DNA of 64,000 nucleotides, taken from Lepas anatifera. Lineage: Eukaryota; Arthropoda; Thecostraca; Lepadidae. The first letter of the stretch is position 1. Each line of letters starts with the position of its first letter. The position numbers and the translations under genes were made by a program. The stretch covers positions 129,001 through 193,000 of the forward strand of contig JAOTON010002096.1 in the NCBI GenBank assembly GCA_034440635.1. Direction: 5' to 3'. The notes under the pieces were generated by a model, which saw nothing but the letters and a program-made list of their open reading frames with translations, was not told where the DNA came from and ran no database searches. Shown here in pieces: positions 33,164 to 45,434 of this stretch.

Positions 33164-34940
33164 ATGGCTTCCACCTCTCTCTTCCGTCCCTCCAGCCCCC
33201 GTTTAAACAAAGCCAACCTGCCAAGCGGAGCTTGGCTGGTTGGCACCTACCTTTCGACGCACCAAAACTTGGCAAAAGAGTCTACCTTTAATTTGGATAA
33301 GGCCATCAGCCAAAAAGTCAAAGGTAGTTTTGAGATTATTAAGCACCAAAAAGACATCCTCATCAAAACCTCTAATCAGGAATCTACCCGAGCCCTGCTG
33401 GCCACAAAAACTTTTGGGTCGAAACCTGTCATATTTTCTGTTCACCACTCCCTTAACTTCTACCGGGGCATCATCAATGCCCCGGAAGTGTCCCATCTCT
33501 CTGATGTGGACCTTGAGCACATGTTTGACTTTAAAGGTCAAAATGTGCTAGCCCTTGAAAAGTTGAACCCCAACAAAAATTCTGCCCAAAAAGACCCACG
33601 TCTACGAGACCACCGTTTTATTGTCACCTTCGACACAAAGTGTCGGGATGACTGCGGCCAAATTAAACTGGGCGACTGTGTCTACCCAGTTAGGCCGTAC
33701 TACCCCCTCCCTATTCGTTGCCAAACTTGTCAAAGGTACGGGCACGTAGAATCAAACTGTAAAAACCCCACCCCACGATGCGGCAAGTGCAGTGCTAAGC
33801 ACCGCACTAAAGATTGCACCTCAAAAAGCCTCAAGTGCGCTGCCTGTGGCGGCGCTCATGGGGCAGATAATCCCAAGTGCCCGACCTGGCTCCGAGAAAA
33901 AGAAGTTAACGTTTTGGCTGAGGAAAAAAGCTCCCGTTTGACCTGGCCCGCAAAGAAGTGCTGCAAAAAGAAAAGAGCCGCACAGTCCCAAAAAGCTGTG
34001 GTAGCAAGGCTACCACAGCAGCCCCCAGCACAGCCGGCCAGGAACACCCCATTTCCAAACATCCTCAGCCACCCAAAAACACAAGCCGCCACATCCGCCC
34101 CCTAATGGAGCCCCTTTTCTTGGCGCCCATCAGGCCGTCCGTCCCCCTCCCCCCACCACGTGGCGCAAACACTTTTTGGCGTAGGTGGACGCCCGCTGCG
34201 GGCTGGGAGGATCTCCCGACCCGCACTAGTTCTCCGCCAGGTCTTCCGACCAAAAATCCTCCCGCCCCTCAGGCACCTAAAATCACCAGGAAGACCTGGA
34301 CACCAGCAGCAGGGTGGCAAAGCCACTCTGCACGAGTGACTGAAAAGTCTGATTTTCCCTTGCTACCTGCCCCCAAGCACTCTAAATTCACAGGTGCTCC
34401 CCTTCCCAGGCGCCGCCAAAGGCAGGCTCCGAGAAGGCCTTTAACGAGTGGCAGCCTACCCCTCAGGGTAAAACGGCTGCCACTCAAACCAAAATCCAAA
34501 AAGTAAACATTTCAACACAAACTGAAACTGCTCCTCTCTCCTTGGAAAGAAGCGATGCTTCTTTCCAAACAGCACCAACCACCCGCACTTGCGGATCCCA
34601 AACCGACCTCATAGGTCATTATATGCAGTTTCAGTTCTCAAGTGACTTTGAAACGTCAGACGACAAAAGTCAGTCTGGCAACGAGCTGTCCGGGACAGAG
34701 ACCGTCTCTGACACCAGCAGTGCTTCAGAGACGAGCTCTGCAAAAACTGTTATAAACTCTTCCAGAGCTCCCCTCCTGGAAACCCCCAGCCCCGGCTCCT
34801 CCAGCCCCGGCAGCTCACCCGTAGCAAGGAAAATTAGCTTTTCCAGACACTCCACCCCAGTTTCTCCTGCTAGCGATAGCAGCAGCAGCAGGTGCTCGTA
34901 TAACCTTCGTAAGCGTAGATCCCCTAATCACAAACGTTAA
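33164..34940 (+). pseudogene. Element C ORF1 (Gag-like, CCHC knuckles)
   Basis: RNA-binding protein of the LINE. The ATG at 33164 lies in a strong ACCATGG context and is preferred over the upstream ATG at 33110. Knuckles CQTCQRYGHVESNC, CGKCSAKHRTKDC and CAACGGAHGADNPKC lie about 185-235 residues in. The first frame closes at 34105, but the next frame (33958-34506) reads like a continuation. It is Pro/Lys-rich and repeats WTPAAGW. A third frame (34542-34940) encodes a Ser/Glu-rich tail ending NLRKRRSPNHKR. Two frameshifts, or premature ends, therefore divide one original ORF. Its last stop is 8 nt before the ORF2 ATG. Confidence 0.75.
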
Positions 34941-34948
34941 AAACCACC

Positions 34949-37900
34949 ATGGGTTCAATTCTGCAATGGAATACAAATGGCCTTATCGGGAAATTCCCGC
35001 TTTTTTCGTCAATATTTGCTGAGAAAAACCGGCACTAGCAGCATTACAAGAGACCCACTTTTTCTGATAAAGATAACGATAAATACAAAATCTCGGGTTA
35101 CTCTTGGTATCGCCATAACGTAAACGCTGCTGTCCGTAAGGGAGGCACAGCCATCCTAATAGAAAATAGCATCCCACACAGTCACGTGCCTTTGGTAACA
35201 TCACTAGACTGTGTAGCTATTAGCTTGAAAATACAACACGTCCAATTGACGGTTGTCTCAATATACATATCCCCTTGCGACCCTGATCCAACGGATCGGG
35301 AACTCGCACAACTATTTAATCAAATTAACGGGCCTTTGTTATTACTTGGAGATTTGAATGGTCACCACCCATCCTGGGGCAGCGCCACGCCAAACCGTAG
35401 AGGTGAAATTATATATGACGCAATAGGTTTTCAAAATTTAGTTATCCTAAATAACGGCGCACCAACCCGCCAAGCAACGCAAAGCGGACATTTAGACTCA
35501 GCCATTGATATTTCGTGCTGCACGCCTAGAATTGCGTCACTGTTTACCTGGGATGTCGAAGACAACCCAGGCATGAGCGATCACCTCCCAATCAAAATCA
35601 ATGTCCCCCAAGGAGCACTCGACCGCGTTGATCTGTTTACCCCTTCCTGGAGTCTAAAACGAGCGGACTGGACAAAATTTGAGGCAGAGGTCGACCTCAC
35701 ACTGGTCACCGAAGGTGACCCACACTCGGCAGACATTGAGTTAATACTAAGAGCCATAAGCTCAGCAGCACAAGTAGCAATACCAAAAACCAAAGGACCC
35801 CGAAAGAAAAACGGAGCCCCATGGTGGAACGCAGAGACGGCACACGCCAAAGCTCAAATGATTAGAGCCCGCAAGGCATATGAGAGGAGGGCACACAGCC
35901 CTACTCGATCCGCACTTCGGGCAGCAAAAGAACACTTTCGAAACACGTGCAAGCGGGTTCAAAAGGACAGTTTCAACTCCTTTGCCTCCAAATTCAACCG
36001 CTTCACTCCCACCACCCAAGTTTGGAAAACCATTAGAGCTTTCTCTGCGAGGCGACCACCCCGTGGACCTTTCCCTCAGCTAGAAATAGCTGGCCAACCC
36101 ATCACCGAACCTAAGGAAGTCATGGATAAATTCGCTGATCATTACGCCAGTGTCGCAGCTAATAACTCATACAGCCAGCGCTCCAAAGACCAGGCAGAAT
36201 GGTGCAAAAAGCACACATTCATCAATTATGGTAATCAAGAGTATTATAATGTACCATTTACAATGACCGAGCTAAATTACGCCATTAGCAAGTGTGGAAA
36301 CACTGCAGTGGGCCCTGACGAAATTCACTACTCTTTCTTCAGGCACCTCAGCCAAACAGCACTAAAGTACCTGCTTTCGGCCATTAACAACATGTTTCTT
36401 AGCGACTCTTTCCCCACATCGTGGCGAGAGAGTATTATCATCCCCCTTCCAAAACCTGGCAAAGAAAAAACAGACCCAAAGGTTATCGCCCAATTTCGCT
36501 TACTAGCTGTGCTAGCAAGCTTGTCGAGCGCATGGTAAACGTTAGACTTCACGAGATCCTCGAAAAGAAGCTTGATGCTATGCAATCAGGCTTCCGGCGC
36601 GGGCGAGCCACCACTGACAATTTGGTGAAACTAGTCAGTGACATCCAAAATGGCTTTTACAAAAAGCAAGTAACAATAGCTGCATTCTTAGACATTAAAT
36701 CGGCGTTCGATCGCGTACAAAAAGACGCCCTGTTGTTTAAATTAAGCAAACTAGGAATTCGCGGCCACCTTGCAAAATTCATCGAAAACTTCCTCAAGGA
36801 CCGAAAATTTAAAGTCCGTTGTGGCACCACATTCTCCTACCTGGCAACCCAGGACCAAGGCACACCCCAGGGTAGCGTTCTGTCCCCCACCCTCTTTTTA
36901 GTAATGATCAATGATCTCTTCGCCAAAAAGCTACCGCCTGGAATAAATTACCCCCTCTTCGCGGACGATGTCGCCATTTGGAAAGCCACTGCAATCGATA
37001 CCAGGCGGTATAACGAACCAGAATTCCAACACGCAACTACACAGTTGCAGGACAGCTTAAACGACATCGATAATTGGTGTAGCTTAATGGGTCTATCACT
37101 CTCGGCGGAAAAATCATCAGTCGTTGTCTTTGCCAGAGCGCATTCCAGACACGACCCTCCACGGCTCCAAATCTCGGGTAAACCTATTGAATGCACCAAT
37201 AGCTTCAAATTCTTGGGCGTCACCCTAGATTCCCGATTGAGTTTCAATGAGCACATCACCAAAGTCGTCTCTAGCTGTCAAAAGCGAGTCAACATTCTCC
37301 GCATGCTCGGCGGCACAGAGTATGGCGGGGATCGAAAGACCCTGCTTATGCTCTACAAGTCCCTGATTCGGTCCATTCTCGAATATAATTCGTTCGTTTT
37401 TGACTCGACGAACAAGACCAATAAATTAAAGCTAGAGCGAGTCCAAAACGCCAGTATCCGGGCAGCCACAGGCGCGCTCAGAGAATCCCCCATCACCAGC
37501 CTACTAACTGATAGCGGGCTGTGCCCACTACAGACAAGACGCGACGCCCAGCTTATTTCTTACTACATCAAGGTTCAATCCACCGAAAATCACCCGGCAA
37601 AACAATGTTTTGCCCATCCCAGACGAGCAAATAAAGCCACTCTACAGAAGTGGCCCCCATTTAAGCACAGAGTAGCGAAAACCCTGGAAAGCCTAAATCT
37701 TGCACTGCCAGCGACATTAGGCAAACCCCCACTCTCCCGCTTCTGGACTCGAAAAGAGCCCAAAGTGGAATTTCTCTTCACTTCCCGTAAAACGGACTTC
37801 TCAGAGGAAGAAGTCTCCCAAAAATTCCTAGAGTTCCGATCTTGTAACGCGGAAAAGACCTTTATATTTACAGACGGCTCCAAAATAGGCGAAAAAGTAG

Positions 37901-38666
37901 GCCTCGGCATCTGGGGGCAAAACATTTGCCTTCAGAAAAGACTTCCGGACAACTGCTCCATCTTCACAGCCGAGGCTGTTGCCATCCTAAATGCATTAGC
38001 CATAATCAGAACCCAAAATATCAACTCAGCCGTCATCTGTTCAGACTCTAAATCTGTCCTGCAGGCCATCAGTAACGTAGTCAACCCCAGCCACCACGTT
38101 ATAGCAGATATTCAGAAAGGTATCGATGATACCCCTGATGTCTCTTTTCTTTGGATCCCGGGCCACTGCAAAATTCAAGGAAATGAAAAGGCCGATGAGC
38201 AGGCAAAAAGTCCCTAGAACTTAGAGAGATCGAACCCTTAAAGTGGTCTGGAGACGATAGCAAAGCTCTCCTCCAGGACACCATCCGGAAGCAAATTCAA
38301 CATAACTGGACCACAAACCACAGCGCCCACCTATTTTATATCAAGCCTAGCATCGGCTACTGGCCCAGTTCCAACCAAAAGAGTCGCAGGCGCGAGGTTA
38401 TTCTAACCAGACTCAGAAATGGACACACAAAATTAAATGCCTATTGGAACGCGGGTACCTGTGGTACCTGCGACGCAATGGAGAATCCCCATCACATTCT
38501 CATCGATTGTCCCCAGCACAATACCCATCGGCAACCCATGCTAGATTACTGCCGAATCCAAAACATCCCTGTAGACCTAAAAACTCTGCTCGGTAACGAC
38601 CATCCTGAACTTCTCGAAAAAGTCTTTACATTTCTTAAGGACTCTGGGCTAGAGAAGTTTCTATAA
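34949..38666 (+). pseudogene. Element C ORF2 (endonuclease, RT, RNase H)
   Basis: LINE polyprotein. The ATG at 34949 (ACCATGG) gives MGSILQWNTNGLIGKF. Endonuclease motifs: ALQETHF in a shifted frame near 35035, LLLGDLNGHHPSWG near 35345, and SDHLPI near 35578. RT motifs: KGYRPISLTSCASKLVERM near 36480, FLDIKSAFDRV, GTPQGSVLSPTLF and catalytic FADDVAIW near 36958. RNase H: FIFTDGSK near 37860, FTAEAVAI, CSDSKSVLQAI and WIPGHCKIQGNEKADEQA near 38150. The C-terminal CGTCDAMENPHHILIDC resembles the zinc motif of R1/I-type ORF2. Frames break near 35030-35065, in the A-run near 36465, and in the A5 run at 38204-38208. Each looks like a one-base change. Confidence 0.9.
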
Positions 38667-39465
38667 ATCACTCCTCCCAGTATATATGATGAGGGTGCAT
38701 GGTGCACCCCAAAGTAGGACTTGCCTATTTTCTAATCATAGCTGATCCACTGCGAAATTTAAGCAATAGTTTTGTAACCTTTAAATGGTTCATTGTAGGC
38801 TAAGGTTAGGTTATGTTAGGCTAACTTTGAAATCAGGTTAGGTTAGATAGGTTAGATTTCTTCACCGCAGTGATACCTTTCACTGCGGGTCTATACTAAC
38901 CACACCTATACTCTTACTAACAATCTAACTATCCTCTCACACTTCTTTCTCTGCGGCGGCTGCCCAGCCGAAGAGGGGAGCTGCAACTTCACCTCCGGGT
39001 TGCAGGGTAAATCGCGGCACCCTGGCCAGGTGTTTAGCGCACTTTCTAAAATACGAAATTATTGAGTTAACGGAGGCTTTCGAGTAACGTATACAAGCGG
39101 ACATCAATAGCTGACACACAAAATTCTAAATTCTAAATTCCAAATTCTAAATTTCAAATTCTAAATTCCAAATTCTAAATTTCAAACTCTAAATTTAAGG
39201 TCTTCAGCCACAGAAATAACCTTCGCACTCTGCGGGTCTAAACTTATTAAAAGACCTCCCTTGGCATGGCTATGCCATTGCCACGACCGTCCATTTGCAA
39301 GCTAAAATATCTTGCAACCCATTACTTGAAATAACTCCCATTGCTTTAACAGACTAACGTAGCTTACCCTCACACAAAATTCTAAAAATTCTCCCACACA
39401 CTCCTTTAGAGGCGGGCAAAGGTGCTATGCACAGAACGCCTAATAAAAAGCCATTGACTGACTGA
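38667..39465 (+). other. Element C 3' UTR with TTAGG-like and AAATTCTAAATTC repeats
   Basis: 38803-38860 contains several GGTTA/TTAGG pentamers (CTAAGGTTAGGTTATGTTAG). 39118-39196 is a tandem array of an ~11-bp unit AAATTCTAAAT. The end is a short (TGAC)n tail at 39455-39470 that merges with the target duplication. Confidence 0.75.
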
Positions 39466-39477
39466 CTGACCGAAGAC

Positions 39478-40256
39478 CTGATCGAGGCCATAGCCAAGTA
39501 CGGTGGTGCAAACATCAAATATGTTTGCACAAAATGCAGGGTTGGGCACTCATCCGCTAAGAGTAGGTCCCCCTCGAGCACAACTGAGGCCCACATGTCC
39601 GACCTAATCCAATAGCTTTTCCAGCAGATGAAAGGCATCTGCCAAGTTGTGAACGAATTATCTGTCCAGGTAAAAATCTTTTGACCCCATCTGTAAAAAC
39701 ATCTTTGTTGGCAGCCCAGTCTAGTGACTCCGTCCCATCCACTCAAAACCCAATCCAGCATGCTTCATCCTTCCAAACAACCATCCAGAATGAGATCAAA
39801 GAGATGCGAGAAAGGGAGAAGCGTCGCTCCTTCATCATTGTGAGGAGAGTGACTGCCTCCTCACCTAGAGATTTTGAAGGCAAGTTCAGTGAAATTGCCT
39901 GTGAGCTGGTGGGAAAGGATATCTCACTCACTGATGTGTCCTCTATCTTCAAGCACCCTGGCATCTTTCGTGCTAGAGTTGTGGATGATGATGATCGCAA
40001 GGCACTCCTTGACAAGGCCAAAACCTTGAGAGGATCCTCCAATGAAAATGTTTTCATCACCCGAGACCTCACCTATGCTCAACGAACTGAGCTTTTCAAT
40101 AGAAGGCAGGCCCGCAGAACCCAGGAATCCAACAGTCGTGCAACATTGCCAGCACCTGGGACAGGTCAGCCCGAGGGAGCTTCCTCAGGTGCCTCCGTCC
40201 CAGATTCCTCTTCTCGAAATCCAGCTTCTGCCCTGCCTGCCAACCAGGGAAACTAA
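39478..40256 (+). pseudogene. Element D ORF1
   Basis: ORF1 protein of a CR1-type LINE. It opens LIEAIAKYGGANIKYVCTKC (joined to the stub at 32153), with the Cys motif typical of CR1 ORF1 N-termini. A TAG near 39613 stops this frame. From 39681 another frame carries MREREKRRSFIIVRRV, then a domain ending VFITRDLTYAQRTELFNRRQ; a similar (R)DLT-x-x-(E/Q)R motif closes many CR1/L2 ORF1 proteins. A Pro/Ser-rich tail follows. ORF2 starts 24 nt after its stop. Confidence 0.7.
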
Positions 40257-40279
40257 GACCATCCACTGCCTCATCAGTA

Positions 40280-43123
40280 ATGATAAAAATAGCCAATGTA
40301 AATGTAAATGGTCTATGTTCAAAGCTTAAACTTGTATCTGAAAGCATTGTCTCCTTAGATCTTGATATTGTGTGCATTACAGAATCACATTTAGTGTCCT
40401 ATATGAAGGACTCTTTTGTTCAAATACCAGGCTTTGTTCTATTAAGAAGTGATACAAATAGCTCAGTTCACAAACATGGTGTTTGTGCATTTTTGAGGAA
40501 GGAAATAATGACTGATGTTGCTATGAAACCTTTTCCCAATGTGTTAGTATTTCGCTTATCATCTTACAATGTTTATGTCCTTGTTGCGTATCGCCCCCCA
40601 TCAAACACTCCGGCTGACAATGTGCAGTTGACAACCTTCATCAGTGATTTTTGCTCAAACAAGGAAGTAATTATTGTTGGAGATTTCAACCTGCTTAATC
40701 TAAGTTGGGGTTCTGACAGCCCAGGTGTGCAGTGCTCACCAATGGAGACAACTTTTCTCGAAACATTCAATACTCTGGGTCTTACTCAGTGGGTTACTGA
40801 CCCCACCTTCCCAAGATCTGGCAACATCCTAGACCTTGTCCTGTCAACAGAGCCAGACCGTGTGGGATCCCTGTATGTTTTGTCACCTATGCCTGGATGT
40901 GACCATTGCCCCCTAGTATTTGACTACATATTTTCTTCTGATAAGGACATTGGGAAGCATGCGGCCCTTCCACAGAGAGCATGGCAGAGGGGAAGATACC
41001 CTGCCATTCGGGCAAGATTGAGAGAATTTGACTGGGAGTATGAATTATCAGATCTTGATGCTGAAGATTCTCTGAACTGCCTCACTAATGTCGTCACCAG
41101 CCTTGTGAATGAGTTTGTTCCCGTGAAACCCCCTGGGAACCCAAAACCCCCTGGTTCATAAGGCCAACCACCAGCCTTATCCATAGGCGCCAACAAGCTT
41201 GGTGCCATTACAAAGCTGCCAGACAAAATTTTGGACGATATTCCAACGCAGCCTCATCTGCTTATGCAGCATTCTCAGTGGTCAACCGTGCCTACAGAAC
41301 CCATGCAGTCCAGTCACAAGCTAACTATGAGAGCAGTTTGATATCCCACTTTAAAGAATCTCCTAAAGCTCTTCATACATATTTGAGGAACAAAAAAGTT
41401 GGTTGCCCCTCGGTTGGTCCTCTAAGATTGGCACCAGGTACACTTAGTGACGAGCCAAGAACCATGGCAGAAGCTTTTGCAGCCTCCTTCTCGTCAGTCT
41501 TTACAAGATCTTTGACAGGAGACCCAGTCGCCCACCAGGAATTTGATGGGATACTTGGAGACATATCCATTACTCTTGATAATGTGCTTAAGGCGTTGCA
41601 TGGGCTTGATGGCAACTCTGCAATGGGTCCAGACTGTGTGCATCCCCTGCTCTTAAAGAACTGTGCTCCTGAATTTGCCTATCCATTGTACATTATATAC
41701 AGTAGATCTTTACAGGAAGGCAAAGTCCCCACTGCCTGGAAGTCATCCCTTATTCTACCAATTTTCAAGAAGGGAGCTAGGTATGATCCCCTGAATTACC
41801 GCCCCATAAGCCTAACATCTGTTTGTTGCAAAACCTTGGAGAGATTAGTGGCCGCACACCTGACAGACTATCTGGAGAGTAATAATATACTCACTACACA
41901 CCAATTTGGCTTTAGGTCAGGCCGCTCCGCGATGGACCAATTGCTGCTGGTATATGAAACAGTATCTAGATTGACAGACAAAGGAGCAATATGTGATGTC
42001 ATCTTGTTTGTTTTCAGCAAGGCTTTTGATGTTGTTTGTCACAGCCTGATAATTGCCAAACTAGACTCCCTTGGAATTCAAGAAAATGTACTTCGCTGGA
42101 TATCCTCATTCCTTACTGACAGAAAGATGACCGTAGGTGTAAAAGGATGCCTTAGTTCTGAAAAAGATGTCCCTAGCGGAGTGCCCCAGGGCTCCGTCCT
42201 GGGCCCCCTGCTGTTTTTAATCTACATCAATAGCATTGCATGCCAGTTGACCTCAAGCTATAAGATATTTGCAGATGACTTGAAAATATATGCTTGTGTA
42301 AGTGAGGATTCCCTAAGATCTCAGGACAGCCATGCCGCCTCCACCCAGGATGTTGAAAATGATATTGACATCCTGCATCGTACTGCTCTCTCATGGGGCC
42401 TACATATGAATTCCAAGAAATGTGCAGTAATGCGATTTTCTCGACCACGGAATGACTTCCTTAATCCTGCATACATCCTAAATGGGTCTCCGATACCGAC
42501 AGTATCCTCCCACATGGACCTTGGTGTCACTGTGGACACTGATCTCAAATTCCACACCCATATTCACACTGTGACTCACAAGGCCGGTGGCCTGGCTCAG
42601 AGTTTCTTAAAGTCAACAGTTTGCCGTACTAAGGATTTCATGCTTTTCCTGTTGACCTCTCATATCCGCCCCATAATTGAGTATTGCTCATGTGTATGGT
42701 ACTCAGGTTACGCCACCGACATGTGCTTGCTAGAAAACATTCAGAGGCGTTGGACGAAACAGATAGATGGACTTGGACTGTTGAGCTATAGTGAACGCCT
42801 GCATGCCCTCGACTTGTATTCTGTACAAGGCCGACTTCTACGATGCCAATATGATACAGTGCTGGAAAATGTTTAACGGGAAGTCTTGCTTGTCGCCCAA
42901 TGAGATCTTCGGGCCTCTGTCTGCCAATTCTAAGACCAGGGGTCACCGTCATCGAATATTCGTGCAGAGACCCAACACTGATGTTAGAAAACGTTTGTTC
43001 TCCGTGAGATGTGTACCGATGTGGAACTCCCTGCCTGAAGAAGTGGTTTCTGCACATGATCTTCATACTTTCAAGGGCCTATTGGCCAGGTCCATTGGAG
43101 ATAAGCTCTATGAATTCACCTGA
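40280..43123 (+). pseudogene. Element D ORF2 (endonuclease and reverse transcriptase, CR1 clade)
   Basis: Starts MIKIANVNVNGLCSKLKL at 40280. Endonuclease motifs: CITESHL, VLVAYRPPSN, IIVGDFNLLNLSWGS and CDHCPLVFDY. The frame is lost in a C5 run near 41147-41151 and regained upstream of 41278. RT motifs: ILPIFKKGARYDPLNYRPIS, QFGFRSGRSAMDQLL, FSKAFDVVCHSLI (first palm Asp replaced by Val-Phe), GVPQGSVLGPLLFLIYIN and catalytic FADDLKIY near 42268. An extra base near 42844 shifts the C-terminus, which runs to 43123 with RLFSVRCVPMWNSLPEEVV, the usual CR1 ending. Damage is light. Confidence 0.85.
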
Positions 43124-43399
43124 ACTGGTCGTAACTGATCTGTACTGGTCTTGTATTCTCACTTATTTGATTTGATTCACTAGGTAGGCTATATGTGCTT
43201 CTTGTCAATATGTTGTATCCAATTCTAGCTCTTGTGTCTGATCTATTGGAAGGCGCACACTTCCAGTCCTCTAATATGACTAAATGCGTTGCTATGGCCT
43301 CTTGGACTGGCGCGCCTAAAGGGGTGGTTTCCTTTGTCCTTCTGTTACTCCTTTGTCATTCCTTTCTCTGTGCCAGAAGGAAACAAATCAGGTAAGAAA

Positions 43400-43720
43400 T
43401 CAGGTAAGATTGGTGCCAATTTTTGGTGCCTGGCTGTGCAGGAATTTTAAATGGCTGGTGCGACACGTCTGACCTGCTGCCACACTTTGCAGACTGGCTG
43501 GGGCAGAATGTGATCTTCCCTGGTGAGCTTCACAAAACACATATAACTCACCTCTCAACCCACTCCTTTAAAGTTTAAATGTAGCTCTCAAGTAAGATAC
43601 GCTATCAAACTCATACATTACATATACATTCATCACAGCTTGGCCTAAATTCAACTACCAGAAGCCATATTCTTGGGCTGAGACTGCTGTTGTTGTTGAG
43701 AGGCTGAGACTTCATGGAGG
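43400..43720. repeat. Half-copy of the foldback repeat plus dispersed block
   Basis: 43405-43510 matches one arm of 22011-22272 (AGATTGGTG, GGCTGGTGCGACACGTCTG). 43512-43720 is nearly identical to 22970-23170. No gene. Confidence 0.65.
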
Positions 43721-43728
43721 GACATGCT

Positions 43729-44472
43729 ACTACACTGCCGACTCCAACTGCCAAAACTCAAAATCTGAACCGTTGCAGTAACTGCTTAGCTTTTTAGTAT
43801 GCTAAAAGGTTACTACCTTTTCTACAAATTTGTATCGTTTGATGAGGTTTCGTTTACTAGAAACTGTTTTATTAGACTTTTTGTTAACCGGAAGTAGGGT
43901 CGGTTACTTCCAGAACTAGGTGCCAAAACCTAACTTACGAAAGAATGTAACAATCGCTTAGAAAATCTCTATGCCGACCTAAAAATAGTAATGCTTGAAA
44001 TTTGTACCTTTTCACGATGTTTCTTTTAATGGCAACTGTAAAATTATAGGTTAAAATTACACTACTTTTATTACGGCGGAATAATTTTCGGTGCCGTTAG
44101 TGTTCATGCTACTGCCAAAACTCAAAATCCGAACCATTGCAAAAACTACTTAGCTTTTTCGTCTTAAAATATATGTCTGCCTTTTCTACAGATTTTTATC
44201 TTTTGGTGAGGTTTCGTTGGCTAGAAACTGTTTGATTAGACTTTTTGTTAACCGGAAGTAGGATCTATGACTACCAGAGCTGGGTGTCAAAACTCAACTC
44301 GTGAATAAATACAACAATCGCTTAGAAAAGCTATATAACGAGCTAGAAATAGTCATTTTTAAAATTTGTAGCTTTTCAGGATGTTCTTTTCCAGGACAAC
44401 TGTAAAATCATAGGTAAAAACCTCACTACTTTTATTACAGCGGAATACTTTCTGTTGCTCTTGGTGTTCATG
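43729..44472. repeat. Tandem dimer of a ~370-bp repeat
   Basis: Two head-to-tail units start with CATGCTACT near 43729 and 44106 and share CCAAAACTCAAAATC, TTAGACTTTTTGTTAACCGG and CAATCGCTTAGAAAA. A reversed fragment of the first unit terminates element A2 at 52981-53125. No conserved ORF. It is a satellite candidate or a repeat internal to a larger element. Confidence 0.75.
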
Positions 44473-44606
44473 CCCGGAACCGAAAATTGCATACCAGATC
44501 AGAAATAACCCAGCATTCTTCCCCATATCCCAAGATATCAACAATTCCCCATACCAGGAGCAAGGGCGTACTTAAAACGTTGTGAACACAAGAAACAACG
44601 ACAGCG

Positions 44607-44843
44607 CATAGGCGGATTCAGGACTTCCGGCGGTGGGGGGGGGCACCATCCGGAACAGGGGACACCACTTTTGACCGGCAAAACCTATCAGGTGAGCACA
44701 AAATCGTATTGGTGGGTGCTGATTTTCGCAACCGGAGCGGGGATGGGAAGCTACATTTCAGGGGGGCGACATAGACCTTGCAGGGGGCGACGAGGGCTGA
44801 TCGGGGGAGGGCGCGGGACCTCTGCCCCCTGGATTCGCCTATG
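44607..44843. mobile_element. hAT-like MITE, 237 bp, 8-bp target duplication (7/8)
   Basis: Left end CATAGGCGGATTCAGGA, right end CCTGGATTCGCCTATG. Flanks CGACAGCG and CGACAGAG. The interior (GACCGGCAAAACCTATCAGG, AAATCGTATTGGTGGG) matches 53328-53596 in reverse orientation. Non-autonomous. Confidence 0.85.
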
Positions 44844-45225
44844 CGACAGAGGCGTGCTAAGACTGCTGGAAAGGGGTGCAATTGGAAAAGGCGTTCAAAC
44901 GAGACTGCTGGTAACGAGATGTATTCTACAGAGGCGTGCTCAGAATGTTAGGAAAAGGGTACAGTTGGCAAAGGCGTGTCCAGAAGACTGCTAGTAGGAG
45001 CATGTAATGCAGACAGGCGTGTTCAGAGTGCTAAAAAGATATATAGTACAAAAGCGATCTCAGAGTGTTGGAAAAGAGTACATTGTACAGAGTGGTCTCA
45101 GACTGTTCGGAAGGGGTTGCAAGTGGAAAAGGCGTCTCCAAAAGACTGCTGGTGGGGATAATTTATTCAGAGGCGTGTTCAGAAAGCTGGGAAGAGGTGC
45201 AATTGACAAAGACGTGTCCAGATCA
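44844..45225. repeat. Degenerate minisatellite
   Basis: About nine imperfect units start GGCGTG(C/T)(T/C)CAGA and contain CTG(C/T)TGGAAA-like segments, 33-80 bp apart. Open frames across it are repeat artefacts. It directly abuts the MITE on its left. Confidence 0.6.
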
Positions 45226-45434
45226 GTGGCGTAGCCAGAGGAGTCGTTGGGGATCACGGACCCCCTTGGGCAGATCTTGTGCACTGGAAAACACGAGCAT
45301 TGAACTGGAGGGCCCCTGAGCTTGGTCGCACGGGACCCCCGAACTTAGTTTCAGAGGGCCCCTGGGCTTGATCTCAGGGGCCCCGGAGCTTAGTGTACGA
45401 CTGCCCTCCGAGCTTAATCTCGGGGACCCCGAGC
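45226..45434. repeat. hAT-like end (CAGTGGCGTAGCCAGAGG) and satellite, left of the MITE
   Basis: 45226-45250 resembles a hAT-type terminus. 45320-45434 consists of GAGCTTGGTCTCAGGGGCCC-type units, the reverse complement of the array at 4495. Confidence 0.6.

Larger units (their letters stand above)
32177..39465 (+). mobile_element. Near full-length RNase H-group LINE, element C (7.3 kb)
   Basis: Flanked by a 12-bp direct repeat CTGACCGAAGAC. It has a ~990-bp 5' UTR with a repeated CCGCTGTTTTTACAGCTGGT unit (near 32360 and 32412). ORF1 with three CCHC knuckles is 33164-34940, and ORF2 with endonuclease, reverse transcriptase, RNase H and Cys/His end is 34949-38666. The ~800-bp 3' UTR ends in a (TGAC)n tail. 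Domain order fits the I/R1/LOA assemblage. A handful of single-base frame breaks are the only damage, so it is a young insertion. Confidence 0.9.
39478..43180 (+). mobile_element. CR1-clade non-LTR retrotransposon, element D (main part)
   Basis: Resumes the ORF1 frame interrupted at 32176 by element C. ORF1 has a Cys motif and a later conserved domain, ORF2 has endonuclease and reverse transcriptase but no RNase H, as in CR1. The 3' end is placed only approximately because no clear tail is seen after TTTGATTTGATTC near 43170. Confidence 0.8.

Noticed and set aside
39118..39196. CRISPR-like array
   Set aside because: The units are an ~11-bp degenerate tandem repeat with no spacers, inside a eukaryotic LINE 3' UTR.
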